Notes: generated by a model from the letters alone, not told the origin. A stretch of 64,000 nt of DNA from Verrucomicrobiia bacterium (GCA_019634625.1 JAHCBA010000020.1:1-64000); one strand, 5' to 3'. Counted from the first letter of the stretch, positions 34,900-43,779 are shown. Made by a program: numbers and translations.

Positions 34900-35550
34900 C
34901 TACCGCCGCTCCAGCACTTCCGAGCGCGGATACCGGACTTTCGGCAGCCCGGCCTGCCGGTCCGTCTCCCCGCGGTACCCGGCGGCGCAGCACACCACGC
35001 TGGCCAGACCCCGCGCCCCCAATCCCAGAACCTCGTCGAACTTCCCCGGCTCAAACCCCTCCATCGGGCAGGTGTCCACCCCCACCATCGCCGCCGCCGT
35101 CATGAAATTCCCCAAGGCGATATAAACCTGCCGCGTCGCCCATTCGTTGATCACCGCCTTCACCGGCCCCTCCACCAGCGAACCCACCATCATCTGCCGA
35201 AACCCCGCCAGATTCGCCATCGGCGTCCCCCGCACCTCCCCAATCCGCCTCAAATACCGGTCGATCTCCGCCTCCCCCAGATCCTGCCGGATGCAGAACA
35301 CCACGAAATGCGAGCAGTCCGCCACCTGCCGCTGCCCCCACGCATGCCCCACCAAACGCTCCCGCAGCCCCCGGTCCGTCAGGATCAGGAAATGCCAGGG
35401 CTGAAGACCATACGACGACGGCGTCAGGACCAGCGCCTCCTCAAGCGCCTCCCACGTCGCTTCCGGGATCGTCCGCCCCGGCTCGAAAACCCGCACCGCA
35501 TAACGCCACTGCAGGCGGTTCAGCAATTGCTCCGGCGCTATCGATGTCAT
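34900..35550 (-). CDS. Nitroreductase-family FMN oxidoreductase
   Basis: 216 residues from ATG 35550, NfsB-like. FMN-binding features include LQWRYAVRVFEPGRTIPE at the N-terminus (RYAVR), LTPSSYGLQPWHFLIL in the middle, and the C-terminal LASVVCCAAGYRGETDRQAG, close to the GYR-x-D end of NAD(P)H-dependent nitro/quinone reductases. ALGNFMTAAAMVGVDTCPMEGF is the usual dimer-interface helix and following loop. The natural substrate is unknown. It lies 70 bases downstream of the long greA gene on the same strand and may be cotranscribed. Confidence 0.9.
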   Translation of the reverse strand: MTSIAPEQLLNRLQWRYAVRVFEPGRTIPEATWEALEEALVLTPSSYGLQPWHFLILTDRGLRERLVGHAWGQRQVADCSHFVVFCIRQDLGEAEIDRYLRRIGEVRGTPMANLAGFRQMMVGSLVEGPVKAVINEWATRQVYIALGNFMTAAAMVGVDTCPMEGFEPGKFDEVLGLGARGLASVVCCAAGYRGETDRQAGLPKVRYPRSEVLERR

Positions 35551-35620
35551 GTGAAGTGGGATTCCCCCAACCGCTGCCCCTTCTCGCCAGGCACCGACGG
35601 GCACGGGAACCCTTCGCCCA

Positions 35621-37594
35621 TCAGGTTCCCGCCGCCGGGGCCTGTTCCTTCACCGGCTCGCCCGGACCCGGTCCGGCGTCCGGTGCCGGCCCCGTCCCGG
35701 AACTCTCCACGGCAACCGGCTCCGCTCCAGGCGCCGTGCCGGCCTCGGCCTCGATCGTTTCCACGGGTACCGCGGACGTCGGAGGCGCCTCCCGGATCGC
35801 CTCGATCCGGTAACGGCTGATCACCCCCGCCAACTCGATCTCCACTTCGTCGCCCACCGCCCGGTTCAGCAGGCTCTGACCGATGGGACTGAGATAGCTG
35901 ATGATCCCGCGGCTCTCGTCGAAATCCCAGGCCCCCATCAGGATGAACTCCTCGTGATGGTCCTTTCCCTCCTCGACCACCCGCACCACGCTGCCCGGAC
36001 TCACCACGTCGGTACGCGGCGCACTGAAGTCCGTCCCCCGCGCCCGCCCCAGGTCCCGCTCGAGTTCGGACTTGCGGCGCATCAGCACCTTTTGCGCCTC
36101 CTTGGCCGCCTTGTACTCGTGGTTCTCCCGAAGATCCCCGTAGCTCCGCGCCAGCGCAATGTCGCGCGAATTGGCCGGGATCTGCTTCTCCACCAGATCG
36201 TGATACTCCCCTTTGCGCCGCTCCAGGCTCCCCCAGGTGACCAGCAGATTGACCTCCTGCTTGACGTGCTCCGAGGAAATGAGCGACTGCACCGACGGAA
36301 AGGCCTTCACAATCCGCGCCAGCAGCGACCGCTTGTCCATGTCGTCGAAGCTCGGCGACAACTGCAGCGCCCGCGTCAGATCCTTGATCACCTCGATGTC
36401 CGCCGAGGAAATCAGTTCCACGATCAACTCGTGGTCCGACAGCACGTAGTCCCGCAGCTTGTTCGACTTCTTCTCGAGAAACAGGTCCCGCTCGATCGCC
36501 GTCAGCATCGCCCGGAACACCTCCGGCCCGAGAATGTCCGCGTACGCGTCCGACCGCGCCCGCGCCACCCACAGCAGGAGATCGCTGGTCGCCGCATGCT
36601 GGCTGATCAACCGCAGCAGCTTGTCCTTGAGCTTGTCGAACTGCCCCTCCCGAATCAGCAGCTCCGCCATCTCCCCCACCACCTTCGCCGGCGCCTCGTT
36701 CATCACCCCGAGGATGGCTTCGATCCATGTGTCCGGATGCGCCTGCCGGAAGGTATCCAGAATCCGCCCATGCTTTCCGGCCGTCGCCTCCGCCAGCACC
36801 GCCAGCAGCGGCGGTTCGATCTGCCACACCTCCCCGGTCCCGATCTCGCCCTCCCCAGCCGGCACACCCGACAGCGCCCGCAGATCGTCCCGCGCGAGAA
36901 TCCCCTCGAGGGCCAGGCCCGGCATCGTCTTCAGATGACTCGCAATCTCCACGTTGAGCAGCGGAATCACCTCGGTCCCCAAAGCCTCCCGGTCCGTCAG
37001 GTCCTCCGCGCTCTTGAGAATCTCCTGCACCGCCCCGACCCGCGCCTTCAAGCCCCGGGCCGCCCGCACCTCGGCCACCAACCGGTCCTGCATCCCCACC
37101 GCCTCGGCCAGCAACATCACCGGGTCGGTCTTCTTCACCGGCACCTGGAAATGCCCGTCCTTCTTCAACACCCGCTTGGTTCCCTCCCACCACTTCTTCC
37201 AGTCCGCGCTGATCACCTCCGGGACGAGCGCCTGCTGGATCTGATCCACCGTCGCCCGCCCGTCGAAACTCTCCAGCACGATCCGCATCAACCCCTGGGG
37301 ATCCGTCACCGCCATGGTCTTCAACACCCCCGTGTCGTTCAGCTTCCGCACCAGGATGTGGTTCGCCGGAACCGATCGCAGCGACTCCGCCGCGAATCCC
37401 AGATCCATCCCGTGCCCGGGCTTGTTCGCGAAATCAATCGTCAAACGCCCCAGGACCGGGTCCAGCCCCGTCACCCGACCGCACCCCCACGCCCGATGCA
37501 GGCAGTACCCCGCCTCCTGCAACGCCAGCAGCGGGTCCACGTGCCGCCGCTCCAGTTTTCCAATCGCCACCAGTCGCTCAAGTTCCTCTCTCAT
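35621..37594 (-). CDS. greA: Transcription elongation factor GreA with long N-terminal extension
   Basis: 657 residues. The last about 160 residues are a GreA core: a coiled-coil tip YGDLRENHEYKAAKEAQKVL with the acidic residues that enter the RNA polymerase secondary channel, then the FKBP-like domain with VSPGSVVRVVEEGKDHHEEF and SPIGQSLLNRAVGDEVEIEL. Gre factors rescue backtracked polymerase by stimulating RNA cleavage. The about 450-residue N-terminal part is helical and unlike standard GreA; a comparable extension is known in chlamydial GreA, suggesting a feature of the PVC superphylum. The C-terminus adds a Pro/Ala/Glu-rich tail. ATG 37594 gives MREELERLVA; it diverges from rsmB. Confidence 0.9.
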   Translation of the reverse strand: MREELERLVAIGKLERRHVDPLLALQEAGYCLHRAWGCGRVTGLDPVLGRLTIDFANKPGHGMDLGFAAESLRSVPANHILVRKLNDTGVLKTMAVTDPQGLMRIVLESFDGRATVDQIQQALVPEVISADWKKWWEGTKRVLKKDGHFQVPVKKTDPVMLLAEAVGMQDRLVAEVRAARGLKARVGAVQEILKSAEDLTDREALGTEVIPLLNVEIASHLKTMPGLALEGILARDDLRALSGVPAGEGEIGTGEVWQIEPPLLAVLAEATAGKHGRILDTFRQAHPDTWIEAILGVMNEAPAKVVGEMAELLIREGQFDKLKDKLLRLISQHAATSDLLLWVARARSDAYADILGPEVFRAMLTAIERDLFLEKKSNKLRDYVLSDHELIVELISSADIEVIKDLTRALQLSPSFDDMDKRSLLARIVKAFPSVQSLISSEHVKQEVNLLVTWGSLERRKGEYHDLVEKQIPANSRDIALARSYGDLRENHEYKAAKEAQKVLMRRKSELERDLGRARGTDFSAPRTDVVSPGSVVRVVEEGKDHHEEFILMGAWDFDESRGIISYLSPIGQSLLNRAVGDEVEIELAGVISRYRIEAIREAPPTSAVPVETIEAEAGTAPGAEPVAVESSGTGPAPDAGPGPGEPVKEQAPAAGT

Positions 37595-37635
37595 ACTTGT
37601 CTCGCCCGTCGTCCTACTCTCGGCGAACATCCGGC

Positions 37636-38931
37636 GTGGTCTCGCAAAAACCAAGAGAAATTGCCGCCCGCATCCTCCTCCGCCACGCCGAATCCGGCGC
37701 CTTCCTCGAAGCCCTCGTGGACCGTCAGCTCGCCGAAGTACGGCTCCCCGCCGTCGATCGGGCCCTGGTCCAGGAACTCTGCTACGGAACCCTCCGCTGG
37801 CGTGCCACCCTCGACTGGCTCATCGAACGGAAGAGCGTCCGCCAACGCCCCACCGTCCCCGCCCAGATCCTCCTCCGCCTCGGCCTCTACCAGCTCTTCT
37901 GGCTCGATCGCATCCCCCCCCATGCCGCCGTCAACGAAACCGTCGAAGCCGTCCGAACCCTCGACCTCGGCCCCCAAACCGGCTTCGTCAATGCCCTCCT
38001 CCGGACCTACGCCCGCGAAATCGACCCCACCCGCGCCGAACTCGCCCAACTGAAGGAACGCGATCCCGCCCTCGGCTGGTCCCACCCCCGCTGGCTCGTC
38101 AATCGCTGGCGCTCCCATCTCCCCCAGGACCAGCTCCAAACCTTCCTCGCCTGGAACAACGCCCCCGCCCCCACCTACGCCCGCGTCAACACCCTCCGCG
38201 CCGATCCCGCCCAGGTCATCGAAGCCTGGCGCAATGAAAACGTGGACTACGACTTCGCCCGCTTCGACTGGACACCCCCGAACCTCGTCTTCCGCCTCCG
38301 CCAGCATCCCCCCCTCGAACGCCTCAAAAGCCTCCAGGATGGCTGGTACTACATCCAGGACCCCGCCACCCTCCTCTCCGTCCATCTCCTCAATCCCAAA
38401 CCCGGCGAAGCCGTCCTCGACCTCTGCGCCGCACCCGGCGGCAAAACCACCTACCTCGCCCAGTGCCTCGACAACGACGGCCGCATCGTCGCCGCCGAAC
38501 ACGACGCACGCCGCCGCTCCCGCCTCGCCCAAAACTGCGAACGCCTCGGCGCCGATGTCACCACCACCGCCCCCGAGGATCCCAAGGCCCACGGCCCGTT
38601 CGATGCCGTCCTCCTCGATGCCCCCTGCACCAATTCCGGTGTCCTCCGCCGCCGCCTCGACGCCCGCTGGCGCCTCAACGCCGCCGAACTCGAACGCGCC
38701 CGCCGCCTCCAGGCCCAGTTGCTCACCACCGGTCTCCGGCGCCTCCGCCCCGGTGGACGCCTCGCCTACAGCACCTGCAGCGTCGAACCCGAGGAAAACC
38801 TCCTCCTCGTCGAATCCGTCCTCGCCGCCCAGCCCGGCTTCCGCCTCGAATCCTCCCGCCTCCTCCACCCCGCCCGCGATGCCGTCGATGGCGCCTTCGT
38901 CGCCCTCATCCACCGCAACCCCTCCCCCTGA
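37636..38931 (+). CDS. rsmB: 16S rRNA (cytosine-967-C5)-methyltransferase
   Basis: 431 residues from GTG 37636 (TTG 37597 would add 13). The N-terminal NusB-like RNA-binding domain begins REIAARILLRHAESGAFLEA and includes VDRALVQELCYGTLRWRATL. The SAM-binding domain has motif I LDLCAAPGGKTTYLAQ, motif IV DAPCTNSGVLRR and motif VI AYSTCSVEPEEN, in which Cys is the expected nucleophile. These define the Fmu/Sun (RsmB) family of m5C methyltransferases. It is divergent from the long greA, with only about 40 bases between the likely starts. Confidence 0.93.
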   Translation: MVSQKPREIAARILLRHAESGAFLEALVDRQLAEVRLPAVDRALVQELCYGTLRWRATLDWLIERKSVRQRPTVPAQILLRLGLYQLFWLDRIPPHAAVNETVEAVRTLDLGPQTGFVNALLRTYAREIDPTRAELAQLKERDPALGWSHPRWLVNRWRSHLPQDQLQTFLAWNNAPAPTYARVNTLRADPAQVIEAWRNENVDYDFARFDWTPPNLVFRLRQHPPLERLKSLQDGWYYIQDPATLLSVHLLNPKPGEAVLDLCAAPGGKTTYLAQCLDNDGRIVAAEHDARRRSRLAQNCERLGADVTTTAPEDPKAHGPFDAVLLDAPCTNSGVLRRRLDARWRLNAAELERARRLQAQLLTTGLRRLRPGGRLAYSTCSVEPEENLLLVESVLAAQPGFRLESSRLLHPARDAVDGAFVALIHRNPSP

Positions 38932-38941
38932 CCTCCACCCT

Positions 38942-38976
38942 CCGCCTACCGCCTACCGCCTACCGCCTACCGCCTC
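38942..38976. repeat. CCGCCTA heptamer tandem repeat
   Basis: Four to five copies of the 7-base unit CCGCCTA lie between the convergent rsmB and zinc-ribbon genes, running on into looser CCGCC-type repeats. Confidence 0.85.
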
Positions 38977-38988
38977 CGCCCTCCGCCC

Positions 38989-39219
38989 TCACGCCCGGAA
39001 ATCGAAGCTCTCGTTCATCAGCCCGCACTGCGGGCACCGCGAGAGATCCACATCCGGATCGTCGGTGTACACACTGGCGCACCGCGAGCACCGGAACACC
39101 CGGTCCTCCGCCGGACCCGACAAAAACCTCCGGCGCCGCGCCGAGTGCGTGAGCCACAACGTCACCAGCACCACCAGCAGCGCCAGCATGTAGAGAAATA
39201 AAACGGCATCCGGTCGCAT
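38989..39219 (-). CDS. Small membrane protein with C-terminal zinc ribbon
   Basis: 76 residues. An N-terminal membrane helix (AVLFLYMLALLVVLVTLWLT, residues 5-24) is followed by a basic stretch and two Cys-x2-Cys pairs (C44-S-R-C47 and C62-P-Q-C65) that should bind one zinc ion in a rubredoxin-like knuckle. Function unknown. It lies 13 bases after the TonB-like gene on the same strand and is probably the last gene of the exbB-exbD operon. Confidence 0.7.
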   Translation of the reverse strand: MRPDAVLFLYMLALLVVLVTLWLTHSARRRRFLSGPAEDRVFRCSRCASVYTDDPDVDLSRCPQCGLMNESFDFRA

Positions 39220-39232
39220 CGCGCCTCCCGCT

Positions 39233-40009
39233 TCATCGGTCCAGGCCCGCCGGGGCCCAATCCACCGCCACCAAACCCCACGTCCACCCCGCCCCCGATC
39301 CGCTGGATCCGCCGGATCCGCCATCCGCCCGCTCCCACCGCAGCCCCTCCACCCAGCGAAGCGCCAGCCCGTCCGCCGCCGGCACCCCGCTGCCTTCCCA
39401 GACCACCGGGGGCACCGCCACATCCCCCCGCTCGTTGATCGTGACCCGCAGGATGGTGGGACCGGGAATCGCACCTTCCGGCCCGGCAGGACCCTCCCCC
39501 CCCTCCGGCCCCTGCCATCCTTCCAGACCCGACACCCGCCGAAGGGTCGTTCGCCGGGGCACCGGCGGCGGCGTCGAGGCCGGAAGCGTCAGCCCCCCCG
39601 ACGGCACCTCCCATCGATGCCCGGGCCCCGCGTCCATCCGGGCCAGCAACGGGCCGCGCAGCGACATCCCCGCCGCCATCGGCGCAAAGGGCAACGGCTG
39701 AGACTTCATCGTCAGCGGCTCGAACCCCACCTCGCTGCGCCTCATCTCCATCCACGCGGCCGCCGAAAAGTCGTGCGTGGACGGCAACAGAAACAGCCCC
39801 GGGTTCATCAGCCACAGCCAGTCCTCGAATGCCCCTTCCGAATCGCCCGCCATCGTCCACTGCGTTCGAGGCCCCTCCACCCGCACCTCCGTCGGTTCCC
39901 CGGGCAGCGACAGCATCCAGAAAAAGGCCACCTGCGCCCCCACCGCAATCGCCGCCATCGCCACCCGCCGCCGCCGCCACCACGGTCTTGCCGGACCCGC
40001 CCCCGTCAT
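39233..40009 (-). CDS. TonB-like protein
   Basis: 258 residues from ATG 40009, overlapping the exbD stop by four bases. A basic N-terminus and one membrane helix (VAMAAIAVGAQVAFFWMLSL, about 17-36) are followed by a Pro-rich middle (PASTPPPVPRR) and a C-terminal domain with TILRVTINERGDVAVPPVVW and LALRWVEGLRWERA, which resembles the TonB C-terminal repeat (ITxxG...L..V..WRFEP). With ExbB and ExbD it would transmit proton-motive force to outer-membrane receptors. No receptor gene is adjacent. Confidence 0.65.
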   Translation of the reverse strand: MTGAGPARPWWRRRRVAMAAIAVGAQVAFFWMLSLPGEPTEVRVEGPRTQWTMAGDSEGAFEDWLWLMNPGLFLLPSTHDFSAAAWMEMRRSEVGFEPLTMKSQPLPFAPMAAGMSLRGPLLARMDAGPGHRWEVPSGGLTLPASTPPPVPRRTTLRRVSGLEGWQGPEGGEGPAGPEGAIPGPTILRVTINERGDVAVPPVVWEGSGVPAADGLALRWVEGLRWERADGGSGGSSGSGAGWTWGLVAVDWAPAGLDR

Positions 40010-40473
40010 CGGTCCCCTCCCGGCCCGGGTGCCGACAACAGGGCGTCCGCCGTCCCCCACGGGCCCCCCGGACGCGGACTCGTCGCCAGCACCACATCCC
40101 GGATGCCCGCACCCCGCGCCAGCGCCTGCAATCGCGTCAGCACCTCCAGCGTCACCCGCCGGTCCGCCATCAGCAGCAGCGTTCCCGGCGTCTCCGAACG
40201 CGTCACCCCCTCCCGCAACCGCGCCTCGAAATCCGCCTCACTCACCATCTGGTGCTCGAACAGAATCCGCCCGGCCGGATCCACCGCCACCGACCATCGA
40301 GGAAGCACCTCCCCCCACACCCCCGCCGCTTCCGGCAACTCCAGCCGCACCCCGGGCGGAAGCACCAGCGACGAATGCAGAAAGGTCGCGATCCACAGCA
40401 GAAACATCGTCCCGGCCAGCGCCGACGGATCCACCGGACCCCGCAGCATCTTGATGTTCCGCGGCAGCCTCAT
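40006..40473 (-). CDS. ExbD/TolR-family protein
   Basis: 155 residues. A short cytoplasmic N-terminus leads to a membrane helix (SALAGTMFLLWIATFLHSSL, about 17-36) and a periplasmic domain with TPGTLLLMADRRVTLEVLTR and a C-terminal AGIRDVVLATSP block, as in ExbD/TolR. The conserved membrane Asp of the family (DxxL-type proton carrier) is displaced: Asp15 lies just before the helix (GPVDPSALAG), as in typical ExbD. It overlaps exbB and the TonB-like gene by four bases on each side. Confidence 0.8.
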   Translation of the reverse strand: MRLPRNIKMLRGPVDPSALAGTMFLLWIATFLHSSLVLPPGVRLELPEAAGVWGEVLPRWSVAVDPAGRILFEHQMVSEADFEARLREGVTRSETPGTLLLMADRRVTLEVLTRLQALARGAGIRDVVLATSPRPGGPWGTADALLSAPGPGGDR

Positions 40474-41102
40474 TCACCCCCCTCCTCCGGACGTTCGCTC
40501 AGAAGCCGGATGATCTCCGTCGAGGACGTCTCCATCTCCAGCAGGACGTCGTTGAGCCGGGAAACCAGCAGGTTGTGCCCCACATACGCCGGCACCGCCA
40601 CCGCGATGCCCGCCCCCAGACAGATCAATCCCTGCCACATCCCCTCCGCAAACTCCGCCGGCTGCAGCGGCAGCCCCGTCACCTGGATCCGCCAGAACAC
40701 CCGCATGAACCCCAGCACCGCCCCGAACAACCCCATCAGCGGCGTGATCTGCGCAATCGTCGCCAGCACCCCGAGCTTCTCCTCCAGTCGCGGCACCTCC
40801 ACCAACCCCGCCTCCTCCAGCGCCTCCCGCATCCCCTCCCGACCCCCTTCCCGGTTCAGAATCGCCACCTTCACCATCCGCGCCACCGGCCCCGGCGTCG
40901 CATCGCAGATCGACACCGCCTCCACGATGTTCTCCCGCTTGAGCACATTGCGCACCCCGTTCAGGAACTCGAGCGAGTTGATCTGCGCCCGGTGATAATG
41001 GAGCAGCCGTTCGATGAACACGGCAATCCCCACCCCGCCTGTCACCAGGATCATCCAGAACACCCAGCCGCCCTTCGCCAGCAAAAGAGGCATGCGCCTC
41101 AT
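40470..41102 (-). CDS. ExbB/TolQ/MotA-type proton channel protein
   Basis: 210 residues with three membrane helices (about 9-28, 112-135 and 155-178). The family core LATIAQITPLMGLFGAVLGF and a Gly-rich last helix (GLICLGAGIAVAVPAYVGHN) match ExbB/TolQ, which form the proton-driven motor with ExbD. ATG 41102 is used; ATG 41093 is possible. It is the first gene of the four-gene minus-strand operon exbB-exbD-tonB-like-zinc ribbon. Confidence 0.88.
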   Translation of the reverse strand: MRRMPLLLAKGGWVFWMILVTGGVGIAVFIERLLHYHRAQINSLEFLNGVRNVLKRENIVEAVSICDATPGPVARMVKVAILNREGGREGMREALEEAGLVEVPRLEEKLGVLATIAQITPLMGLFGAVLGFMRVFWRIQVTGLPLQPAEFAEGMWQGLICLGAGIAVAVPAYVGHNLLVSRLNDVLLEMETSSTEIIRLLSERPEEGGE

Positions 41103-41147
41103 TAACCATGCCCGCCCCCGCGCTCAAGGCGCATCTGCCGCCATCCC

Positions 41148-41355
41148 GTGCATCCCGGTGTGGGTAGAGGCGCGAACTTCGCGAAGCATCGCCTCGGAGG
41201 GCCGGGTTCCACCAAGCCGCCGTGGAAGGGAGCGTTGAACGGTTCGCGTCCTGACGCCCGCGCCGACAGGGGATCGTGGAGGAGTGTTCGGTTGAGGACT
41301 CGCGGAGCTCGTCCCTCCGATTGGCTGCCTCCTCACCCGCAACGCCAGGATGCAC
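41148..41355 (-). repeat. MITE-like repeat, longest copy (reverse orientation)
   Basis: 208 bases bounded by GTGCATCCCGG (41148) and its imperfect inverse CCAGGATGCAC (41345-41355). It contains GAGGGCCGGGTTCCACCAAG, an extra about 45-base stretch not found in the other copies, and the core GGACTCGCGGAGCTCGTCC at 41296-41314. It lies between the divergent exbB-like and argA genes and may carry or disturb their promoters. Confidence 0.8.
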
Positions 41356-41379
41356 CACCACCCCTGATCCCTCCCCCTT

Positions 41380-41478
41380 CAGATCTCAGGTCTCAGGTCT
41401 CAGGCCTCAGACCTCAGGCCTCAGGTCTCAGGCCTCAGGTCTCAGGCCTCAGGTCTCAGGCCTCAGGTCTCAGCTTTC
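41380..41478. repeat. TCAGGYC heptamer tandem array
   Basis: About 13 copies of a 7-base unit alternating TCAGGTC and TCAGGCC, ending 53 bases before the argA start. It shares the CAGG core and 7-base period with the array at 26241-26377. Confidence 0.95.
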
Positions 41479-41530
41479 AGCTTCCAGCCCCCAGGTTTCC
41501 CCCGTAATTTCCATTCCCGCCTCGCCTCCA

Positions 41531-42811
41531 GTGAAAGCCACCGACCTCCGCGGCATCCTCCGCTACATCCCCCGCTTCCGCGAACGCACCTTCGTGGTCA
41601 GCGTCGATGCCGCCGTCGTCATGGACGAGAACTTCGCCAACATCCTCCTCGATGTCGCCGTCTTCCGCTCCCTCAACATCCGCGTCGTCCTCGTCCATGG
41701 CGCCGCCGCCATGATCGCCCAACTGGCCTCCGAAACCGGTCAACACCCCTCCAACCTCGACGGCTCCGGCATCACCGACGCCCCCACCCTCAAACTCGCC
41801 CTCACCGCCTCCAACCGCCTCACCCACGAAATCCTCGAGGGTCTCGCCACCAACGACCTCCGCGCCGCCTCCACCAACGCCGTCGTCGCCCATCCCCTCG
41901 GCATCCTCGGCGGCATCGATCACCTCCTCACCGGCAAGGTCGAACGCGTGGACGCCGACATGCTCCAGGCCCTCCTCGCCCAGGGCATCGTCCCGGTCGT
42001 CCCTCCACTCGGCTTCGACGGCGAAGGGCATACCTACCGGGTCAATTCCGACGCCGTCGCCCTCGCCCTCGGCGTGGCCCTTCGCGCCGCCAAGATCCTC
42101 TACGTCACCTCCCAACAGGGTCTCCTCTGCGGCGGTCAGCTCGTCCGCCAGATCCTTGCCAGCGAACTCGAGGATCTCCTCGCCCGACGCCGCGCCGACA
42201 TCCCCCCCGAACTCCTCCCCAAAGCCCAGTTCGCCGCCCAGGCCTGCCGCGCCGGCGTCTCCCGCGTCCACCTCATCAACGGATTCCAGGACGATGCCCT
42301 CCTCGCCGAGGTCTTCTCCAACGAGGGCGTCGGCACCCTCGTCTATGCCAACGAGTACGAACAGGTCCGCCGCGCCCTCAAAAAGGACATCCGCCAGATC
42401 CTTCTCCTCACCCGCAAATCCGTGGACAGCGCCGAACTCGTGAAACGCACCCGCGCCGAAATCGAACGGAACCTCGCCGACTACCACCTCTACGAAATCG
42501 ACCGCAACCCCGTCGCCTGCGTCGCCCTCCACCTCTACCCCGAACACCACAAAGCCGAACTCGCCTACCTCTGCGTCAGTCCCGCCCACGAAAACCAGGG
42601 CATCGGACGCAAACTCATCCAGTTCGTCGAAGGCCGGGCCCGCGAGGCCGGGGTCCGCCAGCTCTTCGCCCTCTCCACCCAGGCCTTTACCTACTTCCAG
42701 TCCAAGGGCGGCTTCACCGAAGGCTCCCCCGACGACCTCCCCCCCGGCCGGCGCGACCGCTACGACGCCAGCGGCCGCCGCTCCAAGGTCCTCGTCAAGA
42801 CCATCGCCTGA
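41531..42811 (+). CDS. argA: N-acetylglutamate synthase (ArgA-type)
   Basis: 426 residues from GTG 41531. It has the classical two-domain ArgA layout: an amino-acid-kinase domain (about 1-285; VVSVDAAVVMDENFANILLD, VLVHGAAAMIAQLASETGQ, GILGGIDHLLTGKVERVDAD) and a C-terminal GNAT acetyltransferase domain (about 290-426) with the acetyl-CoA loop HENQGIGRKLIQFVEGRA. It acetylates glutamate at the first step of arginine synthesis and is usually feedback-inhibited through the kinase-like domain. The upstream frame through the repeat array is open but not coding. It is followed by the L,D-transpeptidase gene after five bases. Confidence 0.93.
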   Translation: MKATDLRGILRYIPRFRERTFVVSVDAAVVMDENFANILLDVAVFRSLNIRVVLVHGAAAMIAQLASETGQHPSNLDGSGITDAPTLKLALTASNRLTHEILEGLATNDLRAASTNAVVAHPLGILGGIDHLLTGKVERVDADMLQALLAQGIVPVVPPLGFDGEGHTYRVNSDAVALALGVALRAAKILYVTSQQGLLCGGQLVRQILASELEDLLARRRADIPPELLPKAQFAAQACRAGVSRVHLINGFQDDALLAEVFSNEGVGTLVYANEYEQVRRALKKDIRQILLLTRKSVDSAELVKRTRAEIERNLADYHLYEIDRNPVACVALHLYPEHHKAELAYLCVSPAHENQGIGRKLIQFVEGRAREAGVRQLFALSTQAFTYFQSKGGFTEGSPDDLPPGRRDRYDASGRRSKVLVKTIA

Positions 42812-42816
42812 CACCC

Positions 42817-43389
42817 ATGCCCCGTCCCGGCGCCCTGCCCCGCTCCCTCCTCCTCACCTGCCGGCGTCACCGCATCCCCCTCACCCGCGACGTCCTCACG
42901 GTCTCCGTCCCCGCCCAGCGGGTGGCCTGGTTCCGATCCCCTTCCCTCCCCATCCATCCCTTCGCCCCCGCCCACACGCTCCATCGCACCTTTCGCGCCT
43001 CCACCTCCCGCTTCGGCATCGGCCAGATCCGGGATTCCCTCCGGACCCCCCTCGGCCTCCACCGCATCGCCGCCCGCATCGGACACGGCTGGCCCGTCGG
43101 CACCGTCTTCCGCGCCCGGCAACCCGTCGGCCGCACCTGGGCCGGCATGCCCCACGCCACCATCGCCCACCGCATCCTGTGGCTCGAAGGCCTCGAACCC
43201 GGCTTCAACCGCGGCGGCCCCGTCGATACCTTCTCCCGCTACATCTACGTCCACGGCCTTGCCGACGAACCCTCCCTCGGCCGCCCCGCCTCCCAGGGCT
43301 GCATCCACCTCGCCGCCGCCGATCTCATCCCCCTCCACGACCAACTCCCCCTCCATACCCTCGTCTGGATCCATCCGAAGGCATTCTGA
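42817..43389 (+). CDS. L,D-transpeptidase (YkuD domain)
   Basis: 190 residues. The YkuD active-site region is YIYVHGLADEP followed by ASQGCIHL: the His, the S-x-G-C motif and its nucleophilic Cys near residue 163 are all present. Such enzymes cross-link peptidoglycan or attach proteins to it in the periplasm. FGIGQIRDSLRTPLGLHRIA is a typical substrate-loop region. No clear signal peptide is visible at the annotated start, which is odd for a periplasmic enzyme; an earlier start inside argA is not supported. It is tightly spaced after argA. Confidence 0.85.
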   Translation: MPRPGALPRSLLLTCRRHRIPLTRDVLTVSVPAQRVAWFRSPSLPIHPFAPAHTLHRTFRASTSRFGIGQIRDSLRTPLGLHRIAARIGHGWPVGTVFRARQPVGRTWAGMPHATIAHRILWLEGLEPGFNRGGPVDTFSRYIYVHGLADEPSLGRPASQGCIHLAAADLIPLHDQLPLHTLVWIHPKAF

Positions 43390-43642
43390 CCTGTCACCGC
43401 CGGACGGGGTTCCCTTCCGGATGCCCGAGGTCCTTCACCCCCCACCTCCTTTGCGCCTTCGCGTCCTCGCGTGAGCACCAAACGTCCCGTTGCACCCTTC
43501 GATCCAACCGCCCTGCCAAATTCTCACGCCACGAATGCAAAACGGCCCGGTCCCCAAAGGATCAACGCCGAAGTCCAACCCGCTCTCGAAAGGCCGCGCA
43601 TCTCGGGTTCTCGGAACTCCCCCCAAACCACCCGTCGCACGA

Positions 43643-43775
43643 CTCGTACTCAGCCCGAAGGGCGGTACTCGTACTCGTCCTCGAACCTCGCCTTGTAACG
43701 GGTGCGATGGGTTCGATCATGTTCGAACCTCCCATTCCCGTGCATCCCGGAGCTGCGGACAGCGGTGCGAACTCT
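43643..43775 (+). repeat. Composite repeat, partial copy C
   Basis: It carries ACTCAGCCCGAAGGGCGGTA with GTACTCGTACTCGTC (43643-43682), a shortened GATCATGTTCGAACCTCCCA block, and then a partial MITE end GTGCATCCCGGAGC (from 43740). It lacks the GATTACGAG tract and the nested hairpin of copies A and B. It directly abuts the broken gene that follows. The 250 bases before it (43390-43642) hold no recognisable feature. Confidence 0.7.
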
Positions 43776-43779
43776 GCAG

